A stretch of 64,000 nt of DNA from Branchiostoma floridae (GCF_000003815.2 NC_049993.1:310001-374000); one strand, 5' to 3'; shown: positions 37,917 through 49,992, numbered from the stretch's first letter. Notes: generated by a model not told the origin, from the letters alone. Numbers and translations: made by a program.

Positions 37917-38289
37917 GGCCACACCAATTTAATTTGTTGCTTCTTTTTTCAGAAAAATATTGGGGTGGTTGGTCGGAAAAAAATTGCAAAAAGTCTGGGG
38001 TGAACTTATATAACAAAAAAAAATAAGGTTAGTAGTCAAGTTTTCAGCTTTTCATGGCATGATTTATCCAATGAATCTCTTCCTTTGATTTGATACCACT
38101 GTTCTGATCATGTGACTCCAAAGAAGCTCTCTGATTGGTTTATCAGCAGTATGTGCCCCTGGAATGTTTTTTTTTACAGGTCTGCAATAGCAAACCCGGT
38201 ATTATTTTTCTTGGGACAAATTTTTTGTTCTGAATCGTAAAAAAATGGGTCGGGAAACCCAAGAAGCAACAAATTAAATTGGTGTGGCC
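37917..38289. mobile_element. Harbinger-like MITE (GGCCACACCAATT family), copy 2
   Basis: GGCCACACCAATTTAATTTG and its perfect complement form ends of about 29 bp, flanked by TTA on both sides. 373 bp, non-coding. TWA duplications and GG ends fit PIF/Harbinger. Confidence 0.85.
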
Positions 38290-38642
38290 TTATCATTAAA
38301 AATGAAAAATCTGGGGACATTTCTGCACTTTTTGTGTGACCTGCTCTGGTGTTCAACCCCATCAATGTATGATAATAGCAAGCTGTATTATAAAGGGCAT
38401 TAGATAAGCTTTCTAATGATAAATGATACAGCACTCTAGATAAGATTGATCAAATTTATGTTTCCAATTTTTTTTGTGTTGAGTATATAGCTTTTCCTAT
38501 TCTGCCTATTCAGGAGTGGTATATCAGTTTTTGTAGATTTGTGCTTTGAACCAAGGAAGGAAGTGACTGTTTAGAAAGAGCCCAGCCTGGAGTCTGTGTA
38601 GATCTACCAGTCGCCTGTTACAGATTAATACTAATTAGGAAC

Positions 38643-38947
38643 TTATGTTACAATTTTGAAATTTATATCCGTATACAAAATAAAGCACTTACCAGCAAGC
38701 TTTCGATCAGTCCTCTGATCCTCCAAGTTGAAATGACCCAACACCTAAGTCACACATCTGGAATGGAAGTGTGACGTCAGCAAAGGGTCAAAGGTGCTTG
38801 GCAGTCGGTATCGGCCCCCGTCTCGGTTAAGGGGAGGTTGGTGGGCTCTGATGTAAGCTTGTTGGTAAGCGCTTTATTTTGTGTACGGATATAAAGTTTA
38901 GAATTGAGACATAATGTTGACTACCATCACAGATGAACTTACATTCA
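38643..38947 (-). mobile_element. Penelope-like tail insertion with 13-bp target duplication
   Basis: The 305-bp insertion is bracketed by the perfect direct repeat ACTAATTAGGAAC (38630-38642 and 38948-38960). Inverted repeats of about 45 bp (TTTATATCCGTATACAAAAT left; complement right) enclose a minus-strand frame at 38858-38745 reading AYIRAHQPPLNRDGGRYRLP and then STFDPLL up to a TAG stop. This is the very end of a Penelope-like protein. The sequence just inside the right duplication (ATAATG...CAGATGAACTT) matches the end of the 29.2-kb insertion, so both are one family. Confidence 0.8.
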
Positions 38948-39575
38948 ACTAATTAGGAACATTAGCATGTAGCTCTTTCAGGGTTAGCAGAGAAGTACAC
39001 AATCATTGACTTTTAATATATTCCTGTATAATTCAGGAATGATTGGGACAAGTAGATGAATTCTTTGACTTTCATGATGTGATGAACATACATGTACATG
39101 TTCAAATCTTACTTGTTGACTTTTACATACTGTATGGTTTACTACATTATACATGTAGATTTCTGTGAGTACACTTGACATCCTAGCTATACATTCTTTT
39201 ACTCCTTTATTGTAATGGATTTGGCCTCAGAAGACTAGGTGTCAGGAGTCTAGGCTGTGGAGTACAAGCACAAAATTGATGCACGAGTCATACTGGTCTA
39301 CGTGTATGTGGAGAGAAACTAACAATGTCGTATCAAATGATACCATTTAGACACTTAAATATAAGAGGAGCACCCCATGTCAACAGACTTTAAGTTTGTG
39401 ACTTCCACAAGTCCTGTCCAGTACATATCCCAGCTCTCTGTACATAATCCAATCAACAACGTTAAATTTAGTCTTAGTCACTATGGGTCAAAGTTTTAAA
39501 TCAAAATTATTGTATTCCCCAAATTTTCAACCATTCAACTTTATCAAGGTATGAGCAATCTGCTGCCTCTGTGAC

Positions 39576-39715
39576 ATCACATTATGCAGATAGACTTTAT
39601 TGCAAGAGGAATAACTGAAGCCATCTACTTGAGGGCTTTCCAACCCTCAACAGAGATGGGGCAGCCATAGACTCTGCAACCCATGATCCTCTGCTCACCG
39701 GGTCTGTCTGCATAA
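39576..39715 (+). mobile_element. Frameshifted Penelope-like tail fragment
   Basis: The plus strand reads FIARGITEAIYLRAF, then after a one-base shift PTLNRDGAAIDSATHDPLLT. It is the same conserved tail as at 29.2 and 38.7 kb (G.(K/T)EAIYLRA, P.LNRDG). The frame break shows it is inactive. Clear boundaries were not found. Confidence 0.65.
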
Positions 39716-39959
39716 TGTAACACCATACAGTCATTGACAAAGACAGGAGTTGGGCAGTTGAAAATCCTTTTACTTCACTTAGGTTAAAGTTGAAGGAGGT
39801 CAGGAAATTTTCAGAATAGCTCAAGAAATTACAAATTTGACCCATCATTGGAAAAAGGTTAAACTCTGAAGCTGAGTTGTTTAGCATTGAGTATTGTGCT
39901 AGTTTGACATGTTCTGTGGATTGGATGAGCTGCATCTATATGGATGTGGAGGTAATTAC

Positions 39960-41390
39960 CAATGTAGAATTAAATGTGATTGTACTTGCAACATGCATGC
40001 ATGATTTTGCCAACATAAGATTATCTGTGATCTATTTTTGACTCCATATATACAATTGTACTTGCATTGTCTTTCTATAACAAGCTTATTCAACCTATTT
40101 TAATGTTTGCTGTCTTCTGTGCCTGTAACTAAGTTTTGCTTTAGTGACTAGTGAATATTCTTAAGGTTTTCTTCCTTTGAGGTGTGCCAATGTTGGTCAT
40201 CATCACAGTAAATACAGAACTTATCATAATCCAATGAATGATACATACTTAGATGTTATGATAATGTAAATGTTGTACTAGATCATATGTACAGCTGTGT
40301 AAGGGACATCCAGTTGAAGTTGACCATAACGGGGAAGGGGTTGTAATTTGAAAAGACAGTTGTGGGGGTAAAGTTATTTGTGATAGATTTAATGACCAAG
40401 AAAGTTGACACATTACATAGTAGATTATGGTTCTTCTGTCGATTCGACAGATGATAATCGACAGATGAGCAGGCAGACAGGCATTTTCCCTTACCTGCAC
40501 ATGACTTTTTATGGTGAAGGAGGGGTGTGCAATTCCTTCTCCACCCTCTCGTCTACTGGAGCACTAAGTCTCACAGGGACAGAACTGTATGACACGTGTG
40601 AGACGGCTTCAGCAGATACAGCTTTGTTGTTCGGAGTATCTGTCTCCTAGGAGGATTCCGACCAAGGATGTAAGGGGTTCCTCCTACCATAGTAGATTAC
40701 AAGGTATGTGTAGATATGTGCAGAAACCCCTGGAGACATGACAGTAGGAGATCAAGTGTGATGAAACTTCACATCTGGACCTGCACGTGCTAGTTGTTAA
40801 ATTTTAGTGATGTCCTTAATGTCACTGGGTTGGAAATACTTGACTGCCCATCTCACCTCACCGGTCCCATAGCCTCACCGGCCGTAGGGGCAGCAATGCC
40901 ATCAACGTAAGTTTTCCATCTTCTATCTTCAGCCAGGGTTTCTAGCTGATGTACTGTTTGTCCCGACCATTCTTTCAGGTCACTAGCCCAGGTGCAGTCA
41001 TATTTTGTTTGGCACAACCATGCAGCTCACAAAACATCCAGTTTGTTCAGGGTTGCCCCTGATCACACATATATTCAGCTCCGTTCTGATCACTGGTTGT
41101 AACACTCGATGATGTTTGTTTAGAAGTGTAACACTCAAACCCACCCTCTTAAACAACCAGAAAGTATTCCATTGCAGCCAGTAACATTTTACAGATTGTA
41201 GGTGGGCCACAATCATTGATTATATGGATGACGTTCGCTGGAACCGCAAAAGTGATGCGAGCTTGCAAATAAAAGATTTTGGCCAATAGAAAGTTTCCAT
41301 CATATTGAAATCTAAGTGTTAAGGAAGGTTCAACAAATGACTAAACACAGATTATTGAATACCGAACAACAGATCTTCATTTTTGTTCTT
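39960..41390. other. Intergenic, no gene seen
   Basis: Mostly unique AT-rich DNA. A small inverted repeat (CTGTCGATTCGACAG and TCGACAG) lies near 40437-40465. Short open frames lack support. Confidence 0.4.
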
Positions 41391-41397
41391 TCAATTG

Positions 41398-41630
41398 TAC
41401 GAGGGTGAGTCAGAAAGTAATGCAGGTGGTTTTATAACAGATTCATTTTTTAATCGAATGAGTGGAAACTTGGCACAAAGGTACAATGTAGAGCTAGAGG
41501 CGTATATCCTCATGAGATTAAAATATCTAAATTTCTTGTTTATTATCATATGAGTGACTGAGCTGATTTCAAGTTGAACACACCCTAGGATTCCCATCAG
41601 AAGTAAAGTGAGGTCCAATTAACGTACAAT
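41398..41630. mobile_element. Truncated mariner-like element
   Basis: TACGAGGGTGAGTCAGAAAG followed by GTAATGCAGGTGGTTTTATA and CTTGGCACAAAGG matches the left end of the 30.35-kb element. The right end is missing. Confidence 0.6.
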
Positions 41631-41753
41631 TTAGAATTTCCCTAAACTTTTGCCATTGTAGAAGACAGCCTACACATGTAATAAGCTGCATCTTTCCATA
41701 AGCCATATGTTTATTTTCAACTCTGAAATCCAAGCAGATCTTTTTTTTCGTTA

Positions 41754-42816
41754 GGCCATGTTGATTTGATTATATGGATGACATCCGCGCTCGCACCAAT
41801 TTTCGGCCGTTTCCAAAAAAAAAAGTTTTCGACCATACAATAAATTGTGCAAAGCAGCTGTAAAATGAGCACAGATATTCCGTAGATTGAAAAAAAAGTA
41901 TCAGAAAACAGATAACTAATGCCAAAGAATGCCAAAATAAAACTAAAGTCAAAGAATAAGATGTGAAAGGACAGAAAGAAAAGAAATATGTTGTTGGTAG
42001 GGGGATGTACCAGTACAGAAATTAAGGTCCAGAGTATCATTTCTAATTCTGGACCTGAACCTGGACCTGATTGTCTGTGGAAACTTGAGAACTGGCAATA
42101 CTAAAAACAATGGTAATTGGTCAATTTTGCTACAAAGGAATCTGTTTGGTGGATTATTGGACTCCCAGTGGCATTTTAAAATCCCATCTCCATGTAATAA
42201 AGACTAACTCACTGGCTCTGTACCTTTACCCTGGTGGCCATCCGGGATCGGGCAGCTAGGACCTACCCTTTTGAAAGGGTAGCGATAACTCCTTCGGGCT
42301 TAAACTCCCCCGGAGTGCTAATGTGAGATTGTCGGGCTGACTGCCTTGGCTCCCCGAACAAAACTTGCTAACAAACCTCGCTAGCTACCCGGTCCTGTCT
42401 GGCTCCCAGGGTACTGTACCTTTGACTATAGAAACTTGGTACAATTGACTATAAACTCTACTTGACTTCCTCTTGTTGTCTTCTTGGCCCCCGGTAAGAC
42501 CCCACATGCCTGTCGACATAGTGTGTCCATTTTGTAATTGGCGAAACCTGTTCCTCTGATTTTTTTTTCAGGTCTTTTTTTTTATTGGTCCAAGAAGAAA
42601 AAAATGTTTTGCACCCGTATGATGTACTGGTCCCTACACCTAACTGTTGGTATACCATACTATGTGTGTTTAGTCCTATGTTCAACCTTCCTGGCCACTT
42701 TGATTTCATACTGAAGGCAACTTTTTTTTTTGGCCAAACTTTTTCTTTATTCGCTCGCTCGCATCAGTTTTGGAGTTCCCAGAGGATGTCATCCATATAA
42801 TCAAATCAACATGGCC
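41754..42816. mobile_element. Harbinger-like element, 1,063 bp, with a nested hAT MITE
   Basis: GGCCATGTTGATTTGATTAT at the left has its perfect complement at the right, continuing through ATGGATGACATCC for more than 30 bp. Both sides carry TTA. No transposase frame is seen. It is interrupted by the hAT-like insertion at 42228-42415, so the Harbinger-like element is older. Confidence 0.83.
42228..42415. mobile_element. hAT-like MITE nested in the Harbinger-like element
   Basis: The direct repeat GTACCTTT (42220-42227 and 42416-42423) flanks 188 bp with ACCCTGG...CCCAGGGT inverted ends. The 8-bp duplication fits hAT. Confidence 0.75.
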
Positions 42817-43490
42817 TTACTGGTGTAGAGTGAGGTACACGCGGTCGTCAGGGTCATGAAATTTGCGGTGTTATGATGAAAAGTTTCTCTAGCCTACTTT
42901 TCCATTAACTATCATCACAATCCACTCATACATATATGTTATACTGAGCTCAAATATACCTTAACAAAGACACCCAAAATAAACCTTCCTTTTTCGTGGA
43001 GGTAAAACGAAGTCATCATCATCATAATGTAATCAGGAGGTAGGGACTGGGACGACCTGAAATGATGTTGTACAAAACCTTAGTCTGGATTTGGACAACT
43101 ACGCTTATGGGAGATTTTGCACTCTGGCAAATCCATCGATGAGAGTCGAGCTATTATTATTATTAAACTGGTGTCAAGGGCGGTGCGATATAACGTTACT
43201 GCTGCTAAAACTGAAATGCTAAGATGTGGAATACTCGGTTTCTGCATCACCTCTACACAGTCCCCGCTCTCGATGCGTTCATACTATTCACACACACACA
43301 TGTGAAACACCAGCACAAGTGTTAGAATGGGCTCAAGTGCGTGGACACGGTGACTCGGGCTTAAGTCATATATGCCTGGCAGGCAGCGACGCCCAGGGTT
43401 GGACCCCAGTCCTGCGATACGCGTTACCTTTGATGTCCCGCAGGGATTACGGACACTCGAGGGGGCGTGGACACTACAGGGGATAGGTAA

Positions 43491-43656
43491 TAGTTACCCC
43501 ATGGGCGGGGCGAGGTTTCTGTGTATATCGCCAGGCCCGCCCACCGAGGGGTTTCTAGTCTCCCCGAGGGCGAAGCCCGAGGGGAGACTAGAAATCCCCG
43601 AGGTGTCGGGCCTGGCGATATACACAGAAAACGAGCCCAAGGCCATGGGGTAACTA
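43491..43656. mobile_element. GC-rich near-perfect foldback (166 bp)
   Basis: GTTACCCCATGG at the left pairs with CCATGGGGTAAC at the right, and pairing continues inward (TTTCTGTGTATATCGCCAGG with its complement, CTAGTCTCCCCGAGGGC with GCCCGAGGGGAGACTAG) to a loop of one or two bases near 43571. TA flanks both sides. The strand would fold into one long hairpin. Confidence 0.85.
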
Positions 43657-43658
43657 AC

Positions 43659-44154
43659 TTAGCCCATGGCATACTTCCCCGAAGCTTTTCTAGTTCATCA
43701 GCTTTACAAAATGTTACTTTATTTTGTCCTAAAAGTCCACAATCTTTCTTGTTATTGCTTGAAAAGCTGTGACAGAGTGTCAGGCTGTAACAACACGCGG
43801 TCATTAATCTTGTCAAGACCTTCCTGGGGAAGATGCCTGGACAGACAGAAAGTCTGCTCATATTCCTCTGGGCAATTAGAAGTCAAGCATAGGATTGGTC
43901 AGTTATCACATGACACTATTCTGGTCCCAGAAGATGGTCTCAAAGGTAAGCGAGGATTGGTCAGAACGGGTCACATGCGTATATCACTCCTAGTTTTGAG
44001 GCAGATATCACCCCTGTTTTCTTGATAACACCATAGTTTTTCCCTCATTTGCATGAAATAGCAGCACACTTTTTTTCGTAGCACCATACTATGTGGATAT
44101 ATCAACAGAAAAAGGGGGCTCCTCATTGGCTGAGGGGAAGTAGCCATGGGCTAA
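43659..44154. mobile_element. MITE with TAGCCCATGGC ends
   Basis: The left end TTAGCCCATGGC...TACTTCCCC is matched by GGGGAAGTAGCCATGGGCTAA at the right. About 495 bp, non-coding. The CCATGG-containing ends resemble those of the adjacent foldback, which suggests relatedness. Confidence 0.65.
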
Positions 44155-44186
44155 TATGTGGATATCAGAGGGGGTAGGAACACTAC

Positions 44187-44430
44187 TAGCCTGGGTACCA
44201 TTCTCCGCCGTCGGCTTTGGGGAGCTTTACCCGGCACCGACCTGCTTCTGTCAGCCTGTCTGATTAGCTGCCCTTTGAGATTTCGCCGATAGAGATTGTA
44301 GCCGGCCTTTTGAGTTTACCCCGCTAAATTAATCTAACCCCGTAAGAACTCCCCCAGCCTGTACCAATTAACTGTACGGGCGGTCACCCCTACACCGCCG
44401 AGCGCCTCGATGGTATGGTTCCCAGGCTAG
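44187..44430. mobile_element. hAT-like MITE with TAGCCTGG ends
   Basis: TAGCCTGGGTACCATTC and GGTATGGTTCCCAGGCTA are inverted. The flanking octamers AACACTAC and AAAACTAC match at 7 of 8 positions, consistent with a worn 8-bp hAT duplication. Confidence 0.7.
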
Positions 44431-44472
44431 AAAACTACAGAAATGACGAACACTTCTGTGGGTACGTATTCT

Positions 44473-46622
44473 AACATGCCCGTAGCCAGGGGGTACGAAA
44501 CACACACACACACACTCGAAGGTCCGCTTTTACACGCTAATACAAAAATTCCATTCAATTCAAGCGAGTCTATAAGCAAAATTTGTCCCAGAAATGGCAG
44601 GGTCCAGGTTTCAAAATTTCCCGGACCTCCTTTGCGACGGCTCGCGCCTTGGGGGCCGGACATGATGTGGCGGGAGCTTCGCCCTCAAAAACCTTTCTCA
44701 TTAATAAAAAGTTAAGAAGTTAGCTTAGTTCAACAGCAAAATTTGCCCGACTTAGAATGCAGCAAATTTCAGAGGGTCCAGATTAAAGATTTCCCCGACC
44801 TCCCTTGCGACGGCTCACGCCTCCGGCTCCTAACATAAAATATGTTAGGAATAGGATGGGGGCCGTCGACGTCAAAAGTATTTTTCTCTAATAGAAAAGT
44901 CATTAGATTGAGCTTAGTCTGGCAACAAAATTGTCCCTCAAAATACGGGAAAGGGCTTTTCAGAGGGTACGGATTTCAAAATTTCCCCGGACCTCCAGTG
45001 CGACGCCTCGCGTAACATGGTGAAACTAGAGTTCCACGAACACATACCTTTGCCAAATAAACCAGGTTTGTTATGTAGAATGGTGTCTGTAGACATAAAT
45101 GTGTTGCTCATTATATTTTATTTTATATGCCTGGAGTTGGTTCATAACATTTTGCCATTGCTTATACAAATTAGATCCCTATTTTCATACTATTTAATTG
45201 TATCAAGCATCACTTAAGCTGTCAGCATACCAAAAATCATGATGATCCTTTCAATCCCTTCTTGACTTATTATCTTTTAAAGTAGGAAACTAAACCGCCT
45301 CCTGCAGTTCAAGAAAAGATGTTAGCGGACCCAAACATACACCTCTTACTCTCAGCCATCTTTCTCAGTTACATATGTGACAAGTTTAAAAGTCCTATCA
45401 CGGAATACAGTGGATTTATCAACTTTCCTCATTAATTATGCAAATTAGCTGTTAATTTGCATAACTAGTATCTCATTATGTAAGGTTTTACTTAGGCTAT
45501 CTACATACCAAAAATCATGACGATCCGTCAACATGTTCATATTTTTTATTAATTATGCAAATGAGATCATCATCTGCATAATTAATATGTATTGATATTT
45601 CTGTCTTTCTCAGCTACACATGTGACAAGTTTGAAAGTCCTATAATGCAATGCAGTGGATTTACACATTTTCCTCATTAATTATGCAAATTAACCGTCGA
45701 TTTGCATAATTAGAATTCCATCATGTAAGTCTTCCCTTTGGCTATCTACATACCAAATCATGACGATCCGTCAACGCGTTTATATTTTCTCATTAATAAT
45801 GCAAATGAGGCCGTTATTTGCATAATTAACATGCATTGATATTTCTCTCTTTCTCATCTATATATGTGACAAGTTTGAAAGTCCTATCATGAAATGCAGT
45901 GGATTTATAAACTTTCCTCATTAGTTATGCAAATTAGTTGCTGATTTGCATGATTAGTATTCCATTATGTACATTGTTACTTGGGCTATCTACATACCAA
46001 AAATCATGACGATCCATCAACATGTTCTCGAGTCATTCTCGTCCAAAGTTTGAAAGGAAATCGGCGACTGCAGTTCCAAACAAGCCGCTAGGAGGTCCAA
46101 ACGTACAACACTTACTCTCTGCTCCAGGTGCTATCTACCACTCAAAAATAATAACCACGGCATGTCCAGAAGACGAGCTATCCAAAATTGAGTTTCTGCT
46201 GCAATACCTTAGCAAGCCGCTAGGGGGCCCATTAACGAACTTGAACTTCGTTTTCCCGACCCCGACCCACCTACCAAATATTATCGGGATCCATGCAAGG
46301 CTTCTTGAGTTATGCTGTTAACACACACACACACAGACAGACTCACAAGCCCAAAACGTAACCTTAGCCATTCTGGCAAAGGTAAATATGTTTGGGGGTG
46401 TGTGTGTGTGTGTGAGGGGGGTGGGGGGTGGAGTCGCCCTTGAAGACCGGCGAAAACCTAGTGTATCTTTAATAGAAATGCCGTTAAACTTGGCTTAGTC
46501 TTCCAGCAAATTTTGCCTGTCAAAATGCAGGAAATAGCTTTTCAGAGCCCCTAGGCCTAGGCAGCTCGCGCCAGCGCCGCTCGATGAGCCAACCCAACCA
46601 AAATCCTGGCTACGGGCATGTA
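44473..46622. mobile_element. Composite element with ACATGCCCGTAGCC ends and ~190-bp tandem units
   Basis: The left ACATGCCCGTAGCCAGG and right CCTGGCTACGGGCATGT are inverted ends. Inside are three tandem units of about 175-195 bp marked by GACCTCC(C/T)TTGCGACGGCTC-like blocks near 44626, 44799 and 44994. A fourth worn unit follows at about 46425-46600. The unit series is interrupted by a younger Helitron-like insertion (45026-46387). Confidence 0.6.
45026..46387 (-). mobile_element. Helitron-like element nested in the composite element
   Basis: On the minus strand the terminus reads TGTTCGTGGAACTCTAG, ending in CTAG (fits the Helitron CTRR rule). The other end is a hairpin (ACCTTAGCCATTCTGGCAAAGGT, 46361-46383). 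Inside, about three 243-bp tandem units repeat (TGACAAGTTTGAAAGTCCTA at about 45379, 45622, 45866; TCATTA(A/G)TTATGCAAATTA at 45429, 45669, 45915). No Rep/helicase frame, so non-autonomous. Confidence 0.5.
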
Positions 46623-46800
46623 CAACAGGGTTTACCGACACTTTTGAGGGTACGAATATAATAGGGGTACGGACACCATGGTGGCTATATGGGGGTATGT
46701 CTATCTAACATAACATTTGTATCGAATTGAAAAATCTATAAACTGGATATAATTAACACAAATCATGTACAATAAATAAAGAAAACCACTCCATAATCCT

Positions 46801-46838
46801 TGTTTATTTGGCGAAGGTATGTGTTCGTGGAACTCTAG
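46801..46838 (+). mobile_element. Solo CTAG terminus of the same Helitron-like family
   Basis: GTTTATTTGGCGAAGGTATG then TGTTCGTGGAACTCTAG is the reverse complement of 45026-45062. It stands alone here with no second end nearby. Confidence 0.55.
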
Positions 46839-46839
46839 T

Positions 46840-49170
46840 TACTTTATGCGGTGTAAAGGTTTTTACTTGATTACCAAAGATAATCCAAACGACGTGTAGT
46901 TCTCATGTAGTTCTCTATTTCTTTTGTATCTCTCTAAGATGATTCAGTCCAACCGGGACCTATTTGACTCTACTCACGTAACGTTACAACATCCCGATGT
47001 TCTGAGATGATGAATTCGAAATATGCAAAGTTCGTTAAGTAGAAGCAGGCTTGAGGCGGTAACATAAGGTACCTGTCCCCAGCACATCGGGCAGGTCAGT
47101 TCTACACTCTCCACATGCAGAACATTGGACGGTGTTTACACGCTTAATCGTGGGCATTGCCGTCTTGTTTATCATACAGCACCTGTTTCAAAAAGCCCAA
47201 GAAAATTTCCTCTCACGCAGAAAACAAGGGATAGCTTTATGAGCAGCCAGTACGATTGCATGTAGCTGTTCTGAAGCACTTGGTTTACGGGTGCCGGCAA
47301 TCCGGGCGATCGCACAGTCTTATTATATTGTGGGCTGTTTCAGCCTGCTTCACTCCGATCGATGTGTACTTATACCTGTGCCGGCTGTGTTATTCCTCTG
47401 CGAGGGGGAACCCGGTTTAAACTTTAAACGCTGTGTCGTCTCTCATCCACAGACAGTCGGTATTGGTAACAGTATTCTAGAAAGAGGATTTATCTACAGA
47501 TAGCGCTAAGGAGCACTGCAAGCCGCTGATACCAACCGTACTATCAGCACCTACATACCCGGTATGACGTGGGGAGACCAGACGTACACATGTATCTAGT
47601 GTAGCCAGACAGCAGGCAGTCCGGATTGAGGTGAGCTCACTTCATCATTACATCGTGGAGCACAAAAGCGACTCTCCGATAATGAACCCCGATTTGATAG
47701 TGAGCTAATTGTTCAGGTTATAAATCATGATCGGTGTTGCATATTTCTTATCATGGAACTTGATAATTCTGCGTGTTTTGATGGTGATTAGGATATAGGG
47801 AGATGTAAGCAGCTAGCAGCTATGTTGCTGAACACCTTGAATATATCCGGCCTCCATCGCTGTTGAAGGATGATCGGGGAACTGTGGGAGGCAAGGGTGA
47901 TCGATGTATGTCTTAGCTAAAACTTTCAAGAATCGTAGCAGATTATACTATTGGCATTCTGTCTTAATCAGTCGTACAATGGTATAAGGATGGCCATTAG
48001 CCTAAACAGGGCCTTTTACTAGACGAAATTGAGAGCAACTGCTAATTTATGGAATTTACTTGCAGATAGTTGAAAAAGATTTACAACAATCGGCAGAGCC
48101 CCATATATTTCCACCTACCTTCATTGTGATATACTGACGTCCTTCATTGTAAATGCGAGCACGTATTTCCTTGGTGGGAAATCAGGGAAACTCCGCACGA
48201 TCACACCAAGGACAAGAATGGCCGGGTATATCGATCGTTCTTCTAGTTTATGTTAACTAAGTCACTTGCCGACGACCTGTAGTAGGAGATACGCCTGAAT
48301 AGGATTAAGTAACAAGCCCTGCCAGGCGCTATCTCATGCACTGTCGGGGATGACTAGCTATCTCCTGAATCAACACTTGGAACCCTGCCACTAGCAATCG
48401 GCTGCTGTTGCTTTCTGATCGCGGCAACATGTTTGTAGGGGTAGTGGGGACAAACCAGATTTGATTTTATTCAGGTTGCGACGAGAACAATACATTGTGG
48501 ACACCAGGCATCATTAGTCTTTATATCTTTGCTTCCACCCATCGTCAAGAATATGCTAGGGATATGTGACTAGGTAGGTCAGTCTTTAGCTATACCGGTT
48601 TGTTCTTTACATTACTCATACAGACGGCTGGCTTCTTTAGTCAACAAAGAAATATCAATAGTTGTAAAAGACTCAATACTCAATATGTCTCTTGATATCG
48701 ATGACATGTATGTCCATGGTACATATTGTTTATTGACATTGTATAGAATCCTGGCTTGTCAGGTCGAATGTAGCCACACTTTTATCAAAGCAGTGTTCCC
48801 GGGCTCACAGGCGGTAATGAAAATTCCGGGACATCGTGCTCGTATTTACATTATTTAAATATCATAAGTCATTTATCGTCTAACTGTCAATATGAACCAG
48901 TAAAGAGACCCTGATTGTATCGAACAGTTGTAGATAGTAATACTGTTGGTTATTGCAATGATAACATGATGGAATCGATGTTATCAGAGTAGCATAAGGA
49001 TGATGTATGATAGTAATTTGTTGCGGATACGACTTGGCGTGCATCCATGGATTTTCCCATCCACCAGGCACAGGTGGGAGGGGCGGATGTTCGATTTCAT
49101 TCGAAACTACATTGTCATGAGGCCCCTCTGGGTCTTGTTCCGCCTAACGAGTTCTTCGCATCATTGTATT
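46840..49170. other. Intergenic; possible untranslated 5' exon near 47.3-47.63 kb
   Basis: Comparatively unique, CpG-containing DNA. A good donor (GGATTGAG then GTGAGC) at 47632 could end a non-coding first exon on the plus strand. No coding exon follows that I can identify, so the call is weak. Confidence 0.2.
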
Positions 49171-49178
49171 TTCTGTAA

Positions 49179-49679
49179 GGCCACAGCAAGTACATTTTAT
49201 GGATGACATCATCTGCAGACTGCAAAAATAGCGAAAAAAACAAGATGGGTAAAAAATAACAAGATGACAAATTTTGAAAATAGACACCTTGAACGTTGTA
49301 ACAAGAATTGAAGTGACAAATTATGGCATCACAAGCAACAAAGCATTTATTCCTGTATTTAAAAAAATACACTAGTGTATGGACTAGTGTATGCACTAGT
49401 GTGGTAGACTGACATCACACTGTGTTGGCAACCATACTCATGGCTTCCATATTGGTGCCACTCTTACAACTATCCAGTAATTTTCACTTCTGCATCTACA
49501 GACAAGGCTACCTCTCTAGTGTTAATTCTACATGCAATTATCAGGTTACAGCACAGCCTATTTACACATTTTGGTCTATCTGACCACTCCTGAAGTAGAA
49601 AAAAATCATTTTTTTCCTGAAATCAGGCGAAAATTAATGAGCGCGCTGATGCCATCCATAAAATTTACATGCTGTGGCC
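49179..49679. mobile_element. Harbinger-like MITE (GGCCACAGCA family)
   Basis: GGCCACAGCAAGTACATTTTAT and its imperfect complement form inverted ends that continue through ATGGATGACATC/GATGCCATCCAT. TAA flanks both sides. 501 bp, non-coding. The internal ATGGATGACATC block is shared with the 41754-42816 element, so they are distant relatives. Confidence 0.82.
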
Positions 49680-49911
49680 TAAAGTGTGATGCATGGCAGC
49701 CGAGCCGGCGAGGGGAGGGGATCAATGGTTTGTTGCCACGCGAGCGATTAGGAAATATACTCTTACCTTCCTAAAGTACTGCGGTTATGTCATCAACATC
49801 AGAGCAGCTTAGACATTCCATATCCACGCGGTTTCTCTCATATATCAAGGTAATTACTATATTCGTGGTGATTACATTGATTACATTTTCACTAGCACGT
49901 ACGTACGCGCA

Positions 49912-49916
<5 letters not shown>

Positions 49917-49992
<76 letters not shown>
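49917..49992. repeat. Compound (TA)n(TG)n microsatellite
   Basis: A TA run interrupted once by CATA passes directly into a TG run of about 13 units. Repetitive Tyr-Ile and Cys-Val frames over it are artefacts. Confidence 0.97.

Noticed and set aside
43372-43861. Several overlapping frames around the GC-rich foldback
   Set aside because: Both strands are open because the DNA is a palindrome; no protein family is visible.
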